Source: Oegoconia quadripuncta
Lineage: Eukaryota; Arthropoda; Insecta; Lepidoptera; Autostichidae
Assembly: GCA_949316235.1 (NCBI GenBank)
Contig: OX438758.1
Span: 3,505,731 to 3,569,730, forward strand
Direction: 5' to 3'
Length of the DNA stretch: 64,000 nucleotides
Shown here in pieces: positions 10,033 to 19,690 of the stretch. Position 1 is the stretch's first letter, and every line of letters begins with the position of its first letter. The notes below the pieces were generated by a model. It saw nothing but the letters and a program-made list of their open reading frames with translations. It was not told where the DNA came from and did no database searches. A program made the position numbers and the translations under genes.

Positions 10033-10682
10033 ACAATCTGGGGGCACGGCAGTGCCCCCGCCAAGTCGAGCGCGAAGCAAACACTGCCGTACCATCCTTT
10101 ACTGGAACCATTTCGCCGCATTTTCAGGCCCCTATTTTAGAACCTCTGGATAAGACTAGAACGCAGAAATTTTCGTCATCCAGTAAGCTATAATCACATA
10201 CTTAAAATCCAAAATTTCAAGTCTGTAGGTCATTTAGTTCCGAAGTTAAGCGAAAGCAAAGTTTCGCATTTATGACACTCACTCACTCACTCACTCACTC
10301 ATGATCATCAAAATAGAACTAGTACTTCCCATAAACTCAGAGAGCTGAAATTTGGTACAGAGTTATGGTTCAATGGCCACATAAAGGGAAAACTATAAAA
10401 ACTAGGATAATCGAAGATCTGGAGTACCTGGTGACCCTGATTAGGAAACACAAGAGCCCAACCAAACTATTAGAGATCGACATATACCGCCTTTACAAAA
10501 AATATTCAACTTGGTGGGCCGCTTCATTTGATGTCAAAAATCGAAGGTCTGAAGTATCTGATGAAGAACCCTCAGCTGATCTCAGCTGTATTAGAGATAT
10601 GGTAATGCCCCCTTCTACTAATGGTACATAGAAAAATCGGCTGTCATTGCAAAAATCCAGCGTAGTGGGACACATCTTCTAA
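10033..10682. repeat. Probable dispersed repeat with an ACTC microsatellite
   Basis: 10200-10640 contains ATTTAGTTCCGAAGTTAAGC, an ACTC run (10279-10300), TCATGATCATCAAAATAGAA, AGAGCTGAAATTTGGTACAG and CACATAAAGGGAAAAC. From memory this set recurs in lepidopteran genomes, but I cannot name the family. The 88-codon frame at 10365-10631 resembles no protein I know. Confidence 0.4.
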
Positions 10683-10740
10683 TTTAATCTAGCCTATAGC
10701 GTCCCACTGCTGGGCAAATGCCTCCCCTTCTGCTTTTAAT
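10683..10740 (-). repeat. RTE-type LINE 3' terminus
   Basis: AGCCTATAGCGTCCCACTGC followed by TGGGCAAATGCCTCCCC is the antisense of the GGGAGGCCTTTGCCCAGCAG-type 3' end of lepidopteran RTE elements. Confidence 0.6.
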
Positions 10741-11730
10741 ACGAATATAAATAAAATTAAAGGAAAACTCTGGATAAGACTAGACTGGCTTTTATACTTA
10801 TACTTACTTATACTTATTACAAGTTTACAAGAAGAAATAGTCAAACGATTAATTTTATTCTACTCGAACATTACACAAATTAAATAAACAAACGAAAATT
10901 TGGTCAAAATATAATGCATTGGCTAAGAGTGGCGGTGATACCCGCACGCGTCGCTAGATGGCGTTGACTGTATTTTAAAACGCGCTTACGTTTTGTTTTT
11001 CCGATAACCTTATATGGCAAAGTGGCAACCGGCCGCGTTACAGTCGTTTACGACATTCTTCTATTGCGCTTGAAAATGTTTGCTAGGGATTAGGAGGGAT
11101 TATTTGCATTTCGTTGATTTCGCTGATTATTTCGTGAGGTTTGCTAAGGTTAATTGGCAGGTTGTTATTATATTAATTCAAAGATTTAAACAGGTTAGGA
11201 ATTATATGGTTAGTGACGGATTACTGATTATTACTTAATTATCAGAATTAAAAGAAGTTTCAATTGAATACTTTATTTAATTGTTAATTATTTAGTACCT
11301 ACTTTTAGTTTTCTAGGTTTAATTTACAGTTAGGCAGTACTTCGAATCGCGTTCGTGTTTATAAGTACTTTTCTAGTATTCTAGTTTAGTTTATTTAGTT
11401 AGATATTACTTCGTTTCGTTTAAAAATATCATTAATTTAGCTGTATTTCAGTACTAGGTAGGTAGTACCTTTGGTAGAAAGTTCATTGATAATTAATTAT
11501 ATTGACACTTGTCTAATAATTAAGAGTTAACGTTTTGCTTATAGTTTGTATAGATTGAGTAGGCAGAGTAATATTTTCTTTAAGTTTTTTTTATTAAGAC
11601 AAAAGAAGTCTTAAAGATATAAGTAGGTTTTAGTCTAAATATTATCGGTATTTCTGATTTGTTGTCCATATACTAAAGGTCGTTGAGTTTAATTGTGTTT
11701 GATTTCGCAAGATAATAATTATCGTAAAAA
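10741..11730. other. AT-rich stretch upstream of the OTU-like frame
   Basis: No open frame. The part at 10930-11110 is GC-richer (CGCACGCGTCGCTAGATGGC) and the rest is very AT-rich. It could be the 5' non-coding part of the element that carries the OTU fragment. Confidence 0.35.
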
Positions 11731-11925
11731 ATGACGATATTATTAAAAGACGACGATGAACTTAGTGGCTACCAAGTAGTTGGTATGCCCAAAGACGGGT
11801 CTTGTCTCTTCCATTCAATATCTTTCTTGGTGTATGGTAAAACTGACTCAACTTGCAGTATCAAGTATATTTGTAGAAACGTGGGCATACATGTAATATG
11901 CCCACATTTCTACAAAAAGAAGTGA
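11731..11925 (+). pseudogene. OTU-protease-like N-terminal fragment
   Basis: A 64-residue open frame from ATG. Residues 13-32 (GYQVVGMPKDGSCLFHSISF) contain the signature D-G-S-C-L-F-H of the OTU cysteine protease family, in which Asp and Cys belong to the catalytic site. After about residue 40 the homology stops and the frame runs into a hairpin (11871-11917), then ends. The catalytic His region near the C-terminus of OTU domains is absent, so a working deubiquitinase is not expected. OTU domains occur in host enzymes and also in some transposon proteins, including Helitron/Helentron polyproteins. The setting next to a large inverted repeat favours a transposon-derived scrap. The motif is seen directly; its origin is inferred. 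Confidence 0.65.
11871..11917. repeat. Small perfect-type hairpin
   Basis: The arms TTTGTAGAAACGTGGGCATA and TATGCCCACATTTCTACAAA pair with a single mismatch around a 7-base loop. It interrupts the OTU-like frame. Confidence 0.85.
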
Positions 11926-12155
11926 AATCCCACCAAAAACATTCTGTAAAAAACTAGCCAAATCTCGATGGAGCTGCTTGATTATCTCTAAAAAGTAATG
12001 AAATCTATACAAAGTCGTGCCAAGTGTAAGGTTCCTTACTGCGATTTCTTTATTATTATAGTTAATGTTGTGTGACTTGGCCGTTGAAGGGTACACAGGG
12101 GTACAAAACCAGGTGCTCCATGACACCATTGCACCAATCTGTCGCCAGAACCGCT
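11925..12155. repeat. Left arm of a 231-bp inverted repeat
   Basis: It pairs with 12326-12556 over the whole length with no difference I could find by eye. It reads from AAATCCCACCAAAAACATTC to GCCAGAACCGCT. Both arms give the same translated frame (MVSWSTWFCTPVYPSTAKSH...), which is simply the repeat read outward. No protein family is recognised in it. Confidence 0.9.
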
Positions 12156-12325
12156 ACGCATTGACGATGGAAAATTGCCACTTGGAAAACGTTGATTCAA
12201 TAACCAGTCAATTGTAGGCTTGATAAAGCCACTAACGTATAAAGAATGTTATGTAAACGCCACACAGATTATTCGCTAATAGTTTGCCGTTGAACATTCT
12301 TAATAACATAATTAATAACATTAAT
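12156..12325. other. Spacer between inverted arms
   Basis: A 170-bp single-copy loop, AT-rich, with no open frame and no further inverted structure of note. Confidence 0.7.
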
Positions 12326-12556
12326 AGCGGTTCTGGCGACAGATTGGTGCAATGGTGTCATGGAGCACCTGGTTTTGTACCCCTGTGTACCCTTCAACGG
12401 CCAAGTCACACAACATTAACTATAATAATAAAGAAATCGCAGTAAGGAACCTTACACTTGGCACGACTTTGTATAGATTTCATTACTTTTTAGAGATAAT
12501 CAAGCAGCTCCATCGAGATTTGGCTAGTTTTTTACAGAATGTTTTTGGTGGGATTT
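12326..12556. repeat. Right arm of the 231-bp inverted repeat
   Basis: Exact-looking complement of 11925-12155. Flanking sequence outside the two arms differs, so the duplication ends at GGTGGGATTT on this side. Confidence 0.9.
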
Positions 12557-13049
12557 TATTTACATTTACAAATTTTACGGATTTACAGTAAAACAAATGA
12601 ATACGATGAAATTTTAACGACTAAGGTTCGGGTTTCAATTTGAGTTCAGCCGTTTGGTTTTACCATTTACATAATTCAGGTATTTAGTCAAAGAGATTAA
12701 AACTAAATGCTCTATATTAAATCTGGGGAGCTTAAAATTTTATTACTCCGTCATTCTACAGACGGCTCGGAGTTTATTCACTAATATTTTGCATTACTGT
12801 TTTCATAGAGTCATCTAGATGTCCTTTCCCTTGTATTCTTATCTGAACATATAGGTCATCGAGTTCTTTGTTCAGTTTTCCCCGAATACTAAAAACTTGT
12901 ATGTCCAATCCAAATTGAGCTCCAAAGTGTCCATATGGATAAAACAGAGGTCAATATACTGACATTGAAAATCTGTATTTATAATTATGTATCCCTTGTG
13001 GATTGATATGTATTTTTCATTTGTAATTTTGCTATGATCTATGCAGCAG
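12557..13049 (-). other. No recognised gene; one unexplained minus-strand frame
   Basis: The minus strand is open for ~57 codons at about 12774-12945 with a protein-like composition (FGAQFGLDIQVFSIRGKLNK, DDLYVQIRIQGKGHLDDS) ending at a TAA. I recognise no family. It could be a decayed exon or part of the same transposon as the OTU fragment. The rest is AT-rich. Confidence 0.3.
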
Positions 13050-13132
13050 TAACGCAAATACAAATACACTTTATTGCACAACGGAAAAGAAAATACAGTT
13101 TCAGATAAGTGGTAAGAATAGAATGAACAATT
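13050..13132 (-). repeat. CR1-like LINE 3' end, part 1
   Basis: AAATACACTTTATTGCACAA is the antisense of a LINE terminus of the ..CAATAAAGTGTA type. The body continues after the SINE, at 13476. Confidence 0.6.
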
Positions 13133-13475
13133 CAACCGCCTCCGTGGCTCAATGTAAACAACATTGGGTTTACGATTCGGAGGTCGCGGGTTCGATCCCC
13201 AGCGGGGTACATGTTTAAGTACTCGGTTTGGTTGGTGGTAGGGCATTTTAAATGTCCGCCTGGCTAGCTACCACCATCTTATCTAAATCTGCCGCCAAGC
13301 AGCAATGTTAATAGCATTGTCGTGTTCCGGTTATCAGAGATAAGATAGCCAGTCCCCCAAATGTGTTGGGGTTTCCGGGTCAGAACGCTTCCATCTTCGA
13401 CCTCATCTTCACTTAACATCAGGTGTGATTGAGGTCAAGTACCAACCCGTTATGCATAAAAAAAAAAAAAAAATT
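13133..13475 (+). repeat. SINE-A, full length
   Basis: A complete copy with head AACCGCCTCCGTGGCTCAAT, B box GGTTCGATCCC, the conserved 3' core and a ~15-base poly(A). It sits inside a LINE 3' UTR remnant whose halves lie on each side, so the SINE is younger than that LINE. Confidence 0.95.
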
Positions 13476-13600
13476 TGGCGACCTTATCAGTAAGAGCGAT
13501 CTCTTCCAGGCAACCGTTGGGTAAAAGGATAGTACATTTGAAATTGTTAGGTTGTGCGGTATTAAAAAATGAAATAACCATCTCACTTACAAATACGGTT
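13476..13600 (-). repeat. CR1-like LINE 3' end, part 2
   Basis: GCGACCTTATCAGTAAGAGC, GATCTCTTCCAGGCAACC and GGGTAAAAGGAT match the antisense 3' UTR family at 47600-47660, 61190-61240 and 63430-63475. Confidence 0.65.
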
Positions 13601-13920
13601 AAAAACAACCAATAACTAGGTCAAATTATATTTTATCGTCGCCTCCTTATAAATATTACCGTTCTGTTTGCTACCTCCATACACTCAACAATATTGCGTG
13701 CTACGGCCAGATGTCATGAATGAAGATTTGTGGCAATTGTTATGGGGACCGAAGGATAATTTGCATAAAATCGTTCTGTTGGCCTGTTTCCGACACATGC
13801 TGTAAACAAATGCGTTGGAATTTTCATAAAAGATGATACCAGCACTGTTTTGGGAGCGAAAATAATTGAGGGCAGCTAATGCTTACCGACGACTTACTTA
13901 GGGTACGACTTAGGGTAGCG

Positions 13921-14157
13921 ACGACCGGTTGGTGTAGTGGATAGTGACCCTGTCAGCGAAACCAACGGTTGCGGGTTCGAATCCCGCGAGGGGTAAAAGT
14001 TTGTGTGATGAATACGAATATTTATTTCCGAGTCATGGATGTTTATATAAATATTTATGTATGTTTATCCGTTATCTAGTATCCATAGCACAAGCTTTGC
14101 TTAGTTTGGGACTAGATGATTGGTGTAAGTGTCCGAAATATTTATTATTATTATATT
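13921..14157 (+). repeat. SINE-B, full length
   Basis: tRNA-derived SINE: the A box lies in GGTTGGTGTAGTGGATAGTG and the B box GGTTCGAATCC is perfect. The body has GTGTGATGAATACGAA, TTATGTATGTTTATCCGTTA and GCTTAGTTTGGGACTAGATG, and the tail is TATT repeats. Not a tRNA gene, because no cloverleaf continues beyond the B box. Confidence 0.9.
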
Positions 14158-14204
14158 AAAAAATGCTAAATTTTAACTGGCAGAATAGATAACTATATTT
14201 ATCG

Positions 14205-14375
14205 AGAGTTTGAGAGGTTTTTCACCTTGCCAATTTGCTTCAAGTGGATTAAAACAGTTTTGTCGCTAACACCGCAGTCTGCAGCTAACTCGGACGTGGT
14301 TTGCGATGGATCCGCTTCCACAATAGCCTTCAATTCTTCATTATTCGCTCACCGTCGGTGCAATTGTGCCACATG
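14205..14375 (-). pseudogene. Mariner-type transposase, N-terminal HTH scrap
   Basis: The minus strand encodes ELKAIVEADPSQTTSELAAD, CGVSDKTVLIHLKQIGKV and KNL. This matches the second helix-turn-helix of mariner transposases (pattern QT..ELA...GVS..TV..HLK.IGK). Only ~45 residues remain, preceded by stop codons. The catalytic D,D34D region is missing, so it is a dead fragment. Confidence 0.75.
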
Positions 14376-14879
14376 TGCTTACGACTTTATTAATAATTAT
14401 AGTATATCTAAAGTACATCTATTATTCGTATATATGGTATTTTTTTAATTTTTTTATTTATTTTAAGAACACAAACAGTCAAAGCATAATACAAGAAACA
14501 TATTGGTAAAATTGGTCCACAGATAAAATTTTTCAGAAAACATATTCATTTAACACCACCAGAACTATAACAGACGAATACATGCCCAAAAAAAAATATT
14601 TTTATGTACCTATATGCAATGGACCCCAAAAGTGCACGAACAACCACAGCCTTCTCTGTTTTTTTTTTTAATAATTTTCTATGTAAGTTATATTTTATTC
14701 TTGTGCAGTAAATTATACTACATGAGAATAATACTCGATTCTTGCCATAAACAAAAAAGTGTTTGATAAATCAGAATACAGGGAGCCAGTGTGATACCCA
14801 CGCACTTCTGTGGATTACCATATACCATTCAACCAAAACATAATGCACACAAAAAGAGACTAACTACAATCACTTAACT
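14376..14879. other. No gene recognised
   Basis: AT-rich DNA. The right part may be the 3' UTR of the LINE fragment that follows on the minus strand. Confidence 0.35.
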
Positions 14880-15180
14880 AAACAAACTTAATTAATTTGT
14901 ACTGGAAGCTATCTTGCTGACTTTTGACTTGTATTGACCCAATGAAGAATTGAATATATCAATTTCAATGAAAGTTTTGTTATACGAATCACACGCGCGC
15001 ATAACAAAAGTATTTTTCCTGAAATTTGTTCTATGCATCGGAACGCTAAAAAGCCGTTTGATTCGCACACTACGCTGAGGACAAATGAAGCCTAGCCTTT
15101 GCACTAGATAGGTGCTATCTATATGATGGTTCAGAATTTTATAAAGGAATATCTGGTCCTTAATATCTCTACGTTATGGT
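14880..15180 (-). pseudogene. Jockey/CR1-type RT C-terminal fragment
   Basis: On the minus strand, DQIFLYKILNHHIDSTYLVQ, RLGFICPQRSVRIKRLFSV, HRTNFRKNTFVMRACDSYNK and TFIEIDIFNSSLGQYKSKV. This has the shape of the post-thumb region of non-LTR RTs (..FLYKLLNG..DS..L...I.F..P.RS.R..). About 95 codons survive, with a 5' truncation. Confidence 0.65.
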
Positions 15181-15237
15181 ATATATATTATATTATGTGT
15201 ATGAAATATACAGGTACTTAGGTACTCATTATTAGTG

Positions 15238-15372
15238 TGTGTCCCATGAGCGTCCGTAATCTCACCATAGGCTCCACTGAAAACCAGCGTTGTAGTCGTT
15301 GTCCTGTCTCTCGACTACAACAAACGCTGAGTTGGGGACCTGATTTGATGCCATTGCGCCACCGAAAACTAG
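15238..15372 (+). repeat. Unclassified ~115-bp repeat with hairpin
   Basis: It shares GGCTCCACTGAAAACCA..GTTGTAG and CTACAAC..GCTGAGTTGG..GACCT with the inverted copy at 37567-37690. The two GTTGTAG / CTACAAC blocks can pair. The class is unknown. Confidence 0.6.
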
Positions 15373-15627
15373 CAATACCTACTTATATTAAGTTCCATAT
15401 TTCTATGTTGTGTTTAAGATTACCTACAGAAAGTTAAAAAGTCCTTACTGGATTAACAGCTGCTGCATGCATATCATCATCAATTTATATTCACCGTAAA
15501 CAGTAATCACAAAGCCAGCAGCAGCGTCTCTTTTTAAAGCGACTCGTTAGCCCCTGTCATTAGGAGGTTCTTTGTACTGGTAGAATTACCTACGCTTAAG
15601 TAATTTTAAGCTACGATGAAATGTATA

Positions 15628-16125
15628 GAAGTTGGATGAAATTTCGACAGGTCAACGGAACAATGTGACTTACGAATGACCTTCAGGTTAAAGGGCAATA
15701 TTTATAAATCCGTAATAAGACCTATCGTAATGTATAATGTATACGAAGAAGACGAACGAGATAAGAAGATGAATGAAAAGAAATTGCATGAAGCAGAGAT
15801 GAGAATATTAAGATGGATGAGTGCAGTGACGAGGATGGATAAAATAAGGAACGAGTATGTAAGAGGGAGTTTAAAAGTGGCACACGTGACAGAAAAGTTG
15901 AAAGAAGAAACGTTTGGCTTGGAATAAACATGTTATGAGGAGGTATAAAACGCATGTTACTAAGAGAGTGATGAATATGGATGTCGATGGTTGGAAAGGA
16001 AGAGGAAGACCACGAATAAGATGGATGGATTGTGTGAAGGGTGATATGAACGAAAAGGGTGTGAAACGTAATACGGCTGATAGAGGAGATTGGAAGAAAA
16101 AGTACTGCGCCGATCCCAAATAAAT
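15628..16125 (+). pseudogene. RTE-type reverse transcriptase C-terminus, broken
   Basis: Two frames joined by a frameshift near 15915 read LKGNIYKSVIRPIVMYNVYE, EMRILRWMSAVTRMDKIRNE, YVRGSLKVAHVTEKLKEE, then KHVMRRYKTHVTKRVMNMDV, DGWKGRGRPRIRWMDCVKGD and KKYCADPK. This is the region downstream of the RT catalytic core in RTE/BovB-like elements common in Lepidoptera. The expected YG.ECW motif is disrupted. It is dead. Confidence 0.8.
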
Positions 16126-16249
16126 TGAGACTAAGGCAAGAAAGATGATAGGCCTTGAAAATAAAATGACATGCTAAATAAGTCATATTTTAGAAGCTTT
16201 TGTCATAAATATTATATTTTCTACTACTCGATAAAATTGTATTCAAGGT

Positions 16250-16570
16250 ATAAGTGGAAATGTATACGCTTTTATAATAAGGTTCCAGTGGACATTCAAA
16301 ATTTACCTTTAAATAAATTCAAAACCATCATAAAACAGACATTATTTACCAAAAGCTATTATGAAATTTCTGACTATCTGGATGATAAGCAAGCGTGGAC
16401 ATAGACCGCTCGACGATATTCATTCTAATTATACAATATAATATAATTGTAACCCTTGAGTTTCTTGCTCGATATTCTCGGGGGAATCAGCTTTGTGAAT
16501 GAGCAATAATGTCAAAAACTTCAATAATAAGAAAAAAAATGTGACGTTTTCAAGTGATAATTTTTATCCT
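16250..16570 (+). pseudogene. LINE-X C-terminal RT fragment and 3' UTR
   Basis: CIRFYNKVPVDIQNLPLNKF, KTIIKQTLFTKSYYEISDYL and DDKQAWT ending at 16404, then the 3' UTR (CCTTGAGTTTCTTGCTCGAT, GTGACGTTTTCAAGTG). It is 5'-truncated. Confidence 0.8.
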
Positions 16571-17124
16571 ACTATATATATTTTTATTTGATTTGAAAAT
16601 AAAAGTAAATCATTATAAAACAAAAAAGCCGATTGCTAATGATAATAAATCGTGTGCTACAAAAATAGTGACTGACGGATGTCATATTTATTACTGTTAA
16701 AAAATATATCTCCTAAAACACTGATGCAATTATGACGAATCCAATGATACCTTATTTATTACAATCCGTCAAGCCGGACATACTTACAGTCGGGCAAAAA
16801 TCAGGAATCAATGAACAGGAATGTACAGCGACATCGATTGGCATCTAAGTAAGAACAGCCCCCAAACACCCACGCTGGAAAAAAGGAACTTCCCCACAGT
16901 ACTTTAAAAATAAATCTTCATTATCTCTGTATGTACCATGGTAATCACCATGTATTCACGCCTTAGCGTGTTTCTATTTGACATGATGTTTTATAGGCCT
17001 CCGTTTTTAACAAATGATTAACTTCCTTCGTGGTGTTTCATAGTCACTGCAGCATGCACATATAGGTGCTAACTAGCTTTAAGCCCGCGGCTCTGTTTAT
17101 CTAAGTCTGCGGCATTGATCTTAT
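16571..17124. other. No gene recognised
   Basis: AT-rich left half. Near 16940 the palindrome CCATGGTAATCACCATG is seen. No repeat family is assigned. Confidence 0.4.
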
Positions 17125-17368
17125 TTGGGGGAAACCCCATCTTATTTGGGGGACTGGCTATCTTATCTCTGACAACCGGAACACAACAATGCTATTAACA
17201 TTGCTGTTTGGCGGTAGATTTAGATAAGATGGTGGTAGCTACCCAGGCGGACATTTAAAATGCCCTATCACCAACCAAACTGAGTACTAAACGTGTACCC
17301 CGCTGGGGATAGAACCCGCGACTTCCGAATCGTAAACCCAATGTTGTTCACATTGAGCCACGGAGCCA
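17125..17368 (-). repeat. SINE-A, 3'-truncated on the minus strand
   Basis: Body and head, ending TTGAGCCACGGAGCC. The 3' core is missing and a short duplication of the CTTATTTGGGGG segment lies at the truncation. Confidence 0.85.
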
Positions 17369-17447
17369 AATAGAACCTACTCGACTCATCCCGTGGGTCT
17401 TGTAAAAGGCGACTAAGGGACTTTCCACTAAAAAACATCTATGGATT
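17369..17447. repeat. RTE-like remnant between SINEs
   Basis: CATCCCGTGGGTCTTGTAAA and AGGCGACTAAGGGAC match 23540-23600. From memory this is a piece of RTE-type LINE common in Lepidoptera. Confidence 0.5.
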
Positions 17448-17525
17448 TGCTGTACCCCGCTGGGGATCGAACCCGCGACCTCCGATAAACCCAATGTTGT
17501 TTATATTGAGCCACGGAGGCGGTTG
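17448..17525 (-). repeat. SINE-A head only
   Basis: TGTACCCCGCTGGGGATCGA to TTGAGCCACGGAGGCGGTT. Only the tRNA-like head survives. Confidence 0.85.
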
Positions 17526-17544
17526 TAACAATGTAAATAATACT

Positions 17545-17605
17545 TTGCTACGCTGGGCTATGTCAGTGGCCTTGGTTCGCCTATGGCTACCTTCCTTCTC
17601 AGGTT
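17545..17605 (-). pseudogene. RTE scrap
   Basis: GCTGGGCTATGTCAGTGGCC is the antisense of the VTDIAQR-type segment of RTE elements, as at 60960. Too short for more. Confidence 0.45.
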
Positions 17606-17877
17606 TATACCTGAGATACTTATTACACCCTTATAAAAAAACCTTAAGGTGACGCTTGTAAAATATAATTGCATCTCTCTCAATTTCCTTTTCAGTTTTA
17701 TACCCGTCAGAGAATTGGGATTCATTTATTATTTTACAAGCCTTATGCTCGCACATGACTTTGCTTGATACTGGCCATATATCTTGAAAAATATATCGTG
17801 ACATTTGACAAAAGTGACTTGTGTGTGTTTTAAGACGAAATTCTTTAATCTATGTGTGTCAGTGATCACCTAAATGG
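17606..17877. other. No gene recognised
   Basis: AT-rich intergenic DNA. Confidence 0.4.
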
Positions 17878-18178
17878 GCTATATAACAAAGCTGAAGGTC
17901 ACACAACGAGCTATGGAGATGGCGATGCTTGGTGCTTCACTGTGTGATGAAATCAGGAATGATAGAATCCATAGACGCGCGAAAGCCACTAAGCCCAGCA
18001 GATTAATGAACTGGAGTGGCAGTGGGCTGGGCATATTGCCCAGAAACTAATTGCTGATGGGGCATTAAAGTTTTCGAGTGGGGAACCCGCGAAAGACTTA
18101 ACCCTGGACTCTTCTTGATATTGGGCCGGTATAACCCTGGACACCTCTGCTTACACTATTGACGGTGTTGGTTGGAGC
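17878..18178 (+). pseudogene. RTE-type RT C-terminus, decayed
   Basis: KLKVTQRAMEMAMLGASLCD, EIRNDRIHRRAKAT, then a frameshifted segment equivalent to KWQWAGHIA. The motif order RAME.AMLG.SL.D.IRN is typical of RTE elements. Stops and frameshifts throughout. Confidence 0.75.
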
Positions 18179-18187
18179 TGAATTTTT

Positions 18188-18517
18188 TTTTTTATACACG
18201 ACGGGTTTTATACTTGACCTCAATCAGACCTGATGTTAAGTGAAGATGAGGTCGAAGGTGGAAGCGTACTGACCCGGAAACCCCAACACATTTGGAGTAC
18301 TGGCTATCTTATCTCTGACAACTGGAACACAACAATGCTATTCACATTGCTGCTTGGCGGCAGATTTAGATAAGATGGTGGTAGCTAGCCAGGCGGACAT
18401 TAAAAATGCCCTACCACCAACCAACCCGAGTACTTAAACATGTATCCCGCTGGGGATGGAACCCTCGACCTCCGAATCGTAAACCCAATGTTGTTTACAT
18501 TGAGCCACGGAGGCGGA
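18188..18517 (-). repeat. SINE-A, full length
   Basis: A complete minus-strand copy with poly(T), 3' core, body and head. The 5' end is followed by an expanded GGCGGA-type run (18512-18536), apparently grown from the terminal GGAGGCGG of the head. Confidence 0.95.
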
Positions 18518-18925
18518 GGAGGCGGAGGCGGCGAATGGTAGATACCTGGAGCGCGTTGTGATTCAAGTCTCTTCTTGATGTGTTGATGGCAATTTTTCGA
18601 CAATATTTGTAAAAATAGCGGGCAAGGGTGGACGCAGCACGATCATCAGTAGAATTTCTGGCAAATTTAGTGAGCTGGTACTCGGAGATGCCTGTGCGTT
18701 GCCACTTGCTGATTGTGCGATGACCACTTCCTCTTTTGGTTGCGTACTTCCCGAGATTCATTCATTCGATTCATCGAGATTTCTTGGGTAATGCTTAATT
18801 ATTAAAATGCAGGAAAATCACGACGACATTGGTGATGAGTGCGATGATCGTGATTACTACACTTCCGGTCTGTATGCTTCTTACATTTTGGTAGTTTCTG
18901 TTCCGGCAAGGGTCGCTTGTTATAT
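18518..18925. other. No gene recognised
   Basis: An 88-codon minus-strand frame covers 18495-18761. Its composition is not convincing and it runs into the SINE. Confidence 0.35.
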
Positions 18926-19100
18926 TAAATAATAAATAAATAAATATAAATATTTGGGTCACTTCTCCCAATCGTCTAGTCCCAAACTAAGCAAAGCTTG
19001 TACTATGGATACTAGATAACGGATAAATATACATAAATATTTATATAAACATCCATGACTCGTGTATAAATGTTCGTATTCATGATACAAACATTAACTT
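18926..19100 (-). repeat. SINE-B, 3' two thirds
   Basis: TATT tail (as AATA), CCCAAACTAAGCAAAGCTTG, ATGGATACTAGATAACGG and CATCCATGACTCG. The head is missing. Confidence 0.85.
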
Positions 19101-19216
19101 TTTTGGTGTCAGACTAATGACCAACGGACAGTCAGTGTTTCTAAGCCGTTTCTACGATTGCATTCGATTGAACATAACCGGGACCGACTATTTAACTATT
19201 GGCCTATCAACAGTAG

Positions 19217-19332
19217 TCGTTATTTACGTATGTTTATCCGTTATCTAGTATCCATAACACAAGCTTTGCTTAGTTTGGGACTAGATGATTGGTGTAAGTG
19301 TCCGAAATATTTATTATTATTTATTATTATAG
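19217..19332 (+). repeat. SINE-B 3' fragment
   Basis: TATGTTTATCCGTTATCTAG through GCTTAGTTTGGGACTAGATG to the TATT tail. With the inverted copy at 18926-19100 it forms a pair separated by ~115 bp. Confidence 0.85.
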
Positions 19333-19352
19333 GCAAAAATAAGTTTAGTTAA

Positions 19353-19520
19353 TTTTTTTTTATGAACAAAGAGTCAGCACTTGGCCTCATTCTCATCTGA
19401 TGTCAACTGAAGATGAGGCCAAAGGTGGAAGCGTATACTTACATGGAAACCCCAACATATTTGGGCCACTGGCTATCTTATGTTTAACAACCGGAACTCA
19501 ACAATGCTATTAACATTATA
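19353..19520 (-). repeat. SINE-A, diverged, 5'-truncated
   Basis: GTCAGCACTTGGCCTCATTC, ATGTCAACTGAAGATGAGG and AACCGGAACTCAACAATGC. It has many substitutions, so it is an older copy. Confidence 0.75.
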
Positions 19521-19599
19521 ACAGTTTATAAATATATAAACAACAGCTTTGTAGAAACATATAGTGGGAATAGCACTTATTTCGATAAAGCAACCTGTA

Positions 19600-19690
19600 A
19601 ATACAGACAGAACAATAATTTGTGGATTGGGGTTAACACAAACCCCTCTAGAGGATCGAACCCGTGACCTTGACTTTATAAATGTCACGC
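19600..19690 (-). repeat. tRNA-like SINE head
   Basis: The minus strand reads TCACGGGTTCGATCCTCTAG (B box) preceded by an A-box-like segment. A short body follows. The family is distinct from SINE-A and SINE-B. Confidence 0.5.

Noticed and set aside
12352..12591. Two matching 79/93-codon frames starting MVSWSTWFCTPVY
   Set aside because: They are the same sequence in the two arms of an inverted repeat, without known homology. Treated as repeat, not duplicated genes.
13921..14000. tRNA-like sequence with perfect B box (also 26996, 35548, 36236, 53259)
   Set aside because: The sequence continues into a repeated SINE body and tail, with no complete cloverleaf or terminator. These are SINE heads, not tRNA genes.
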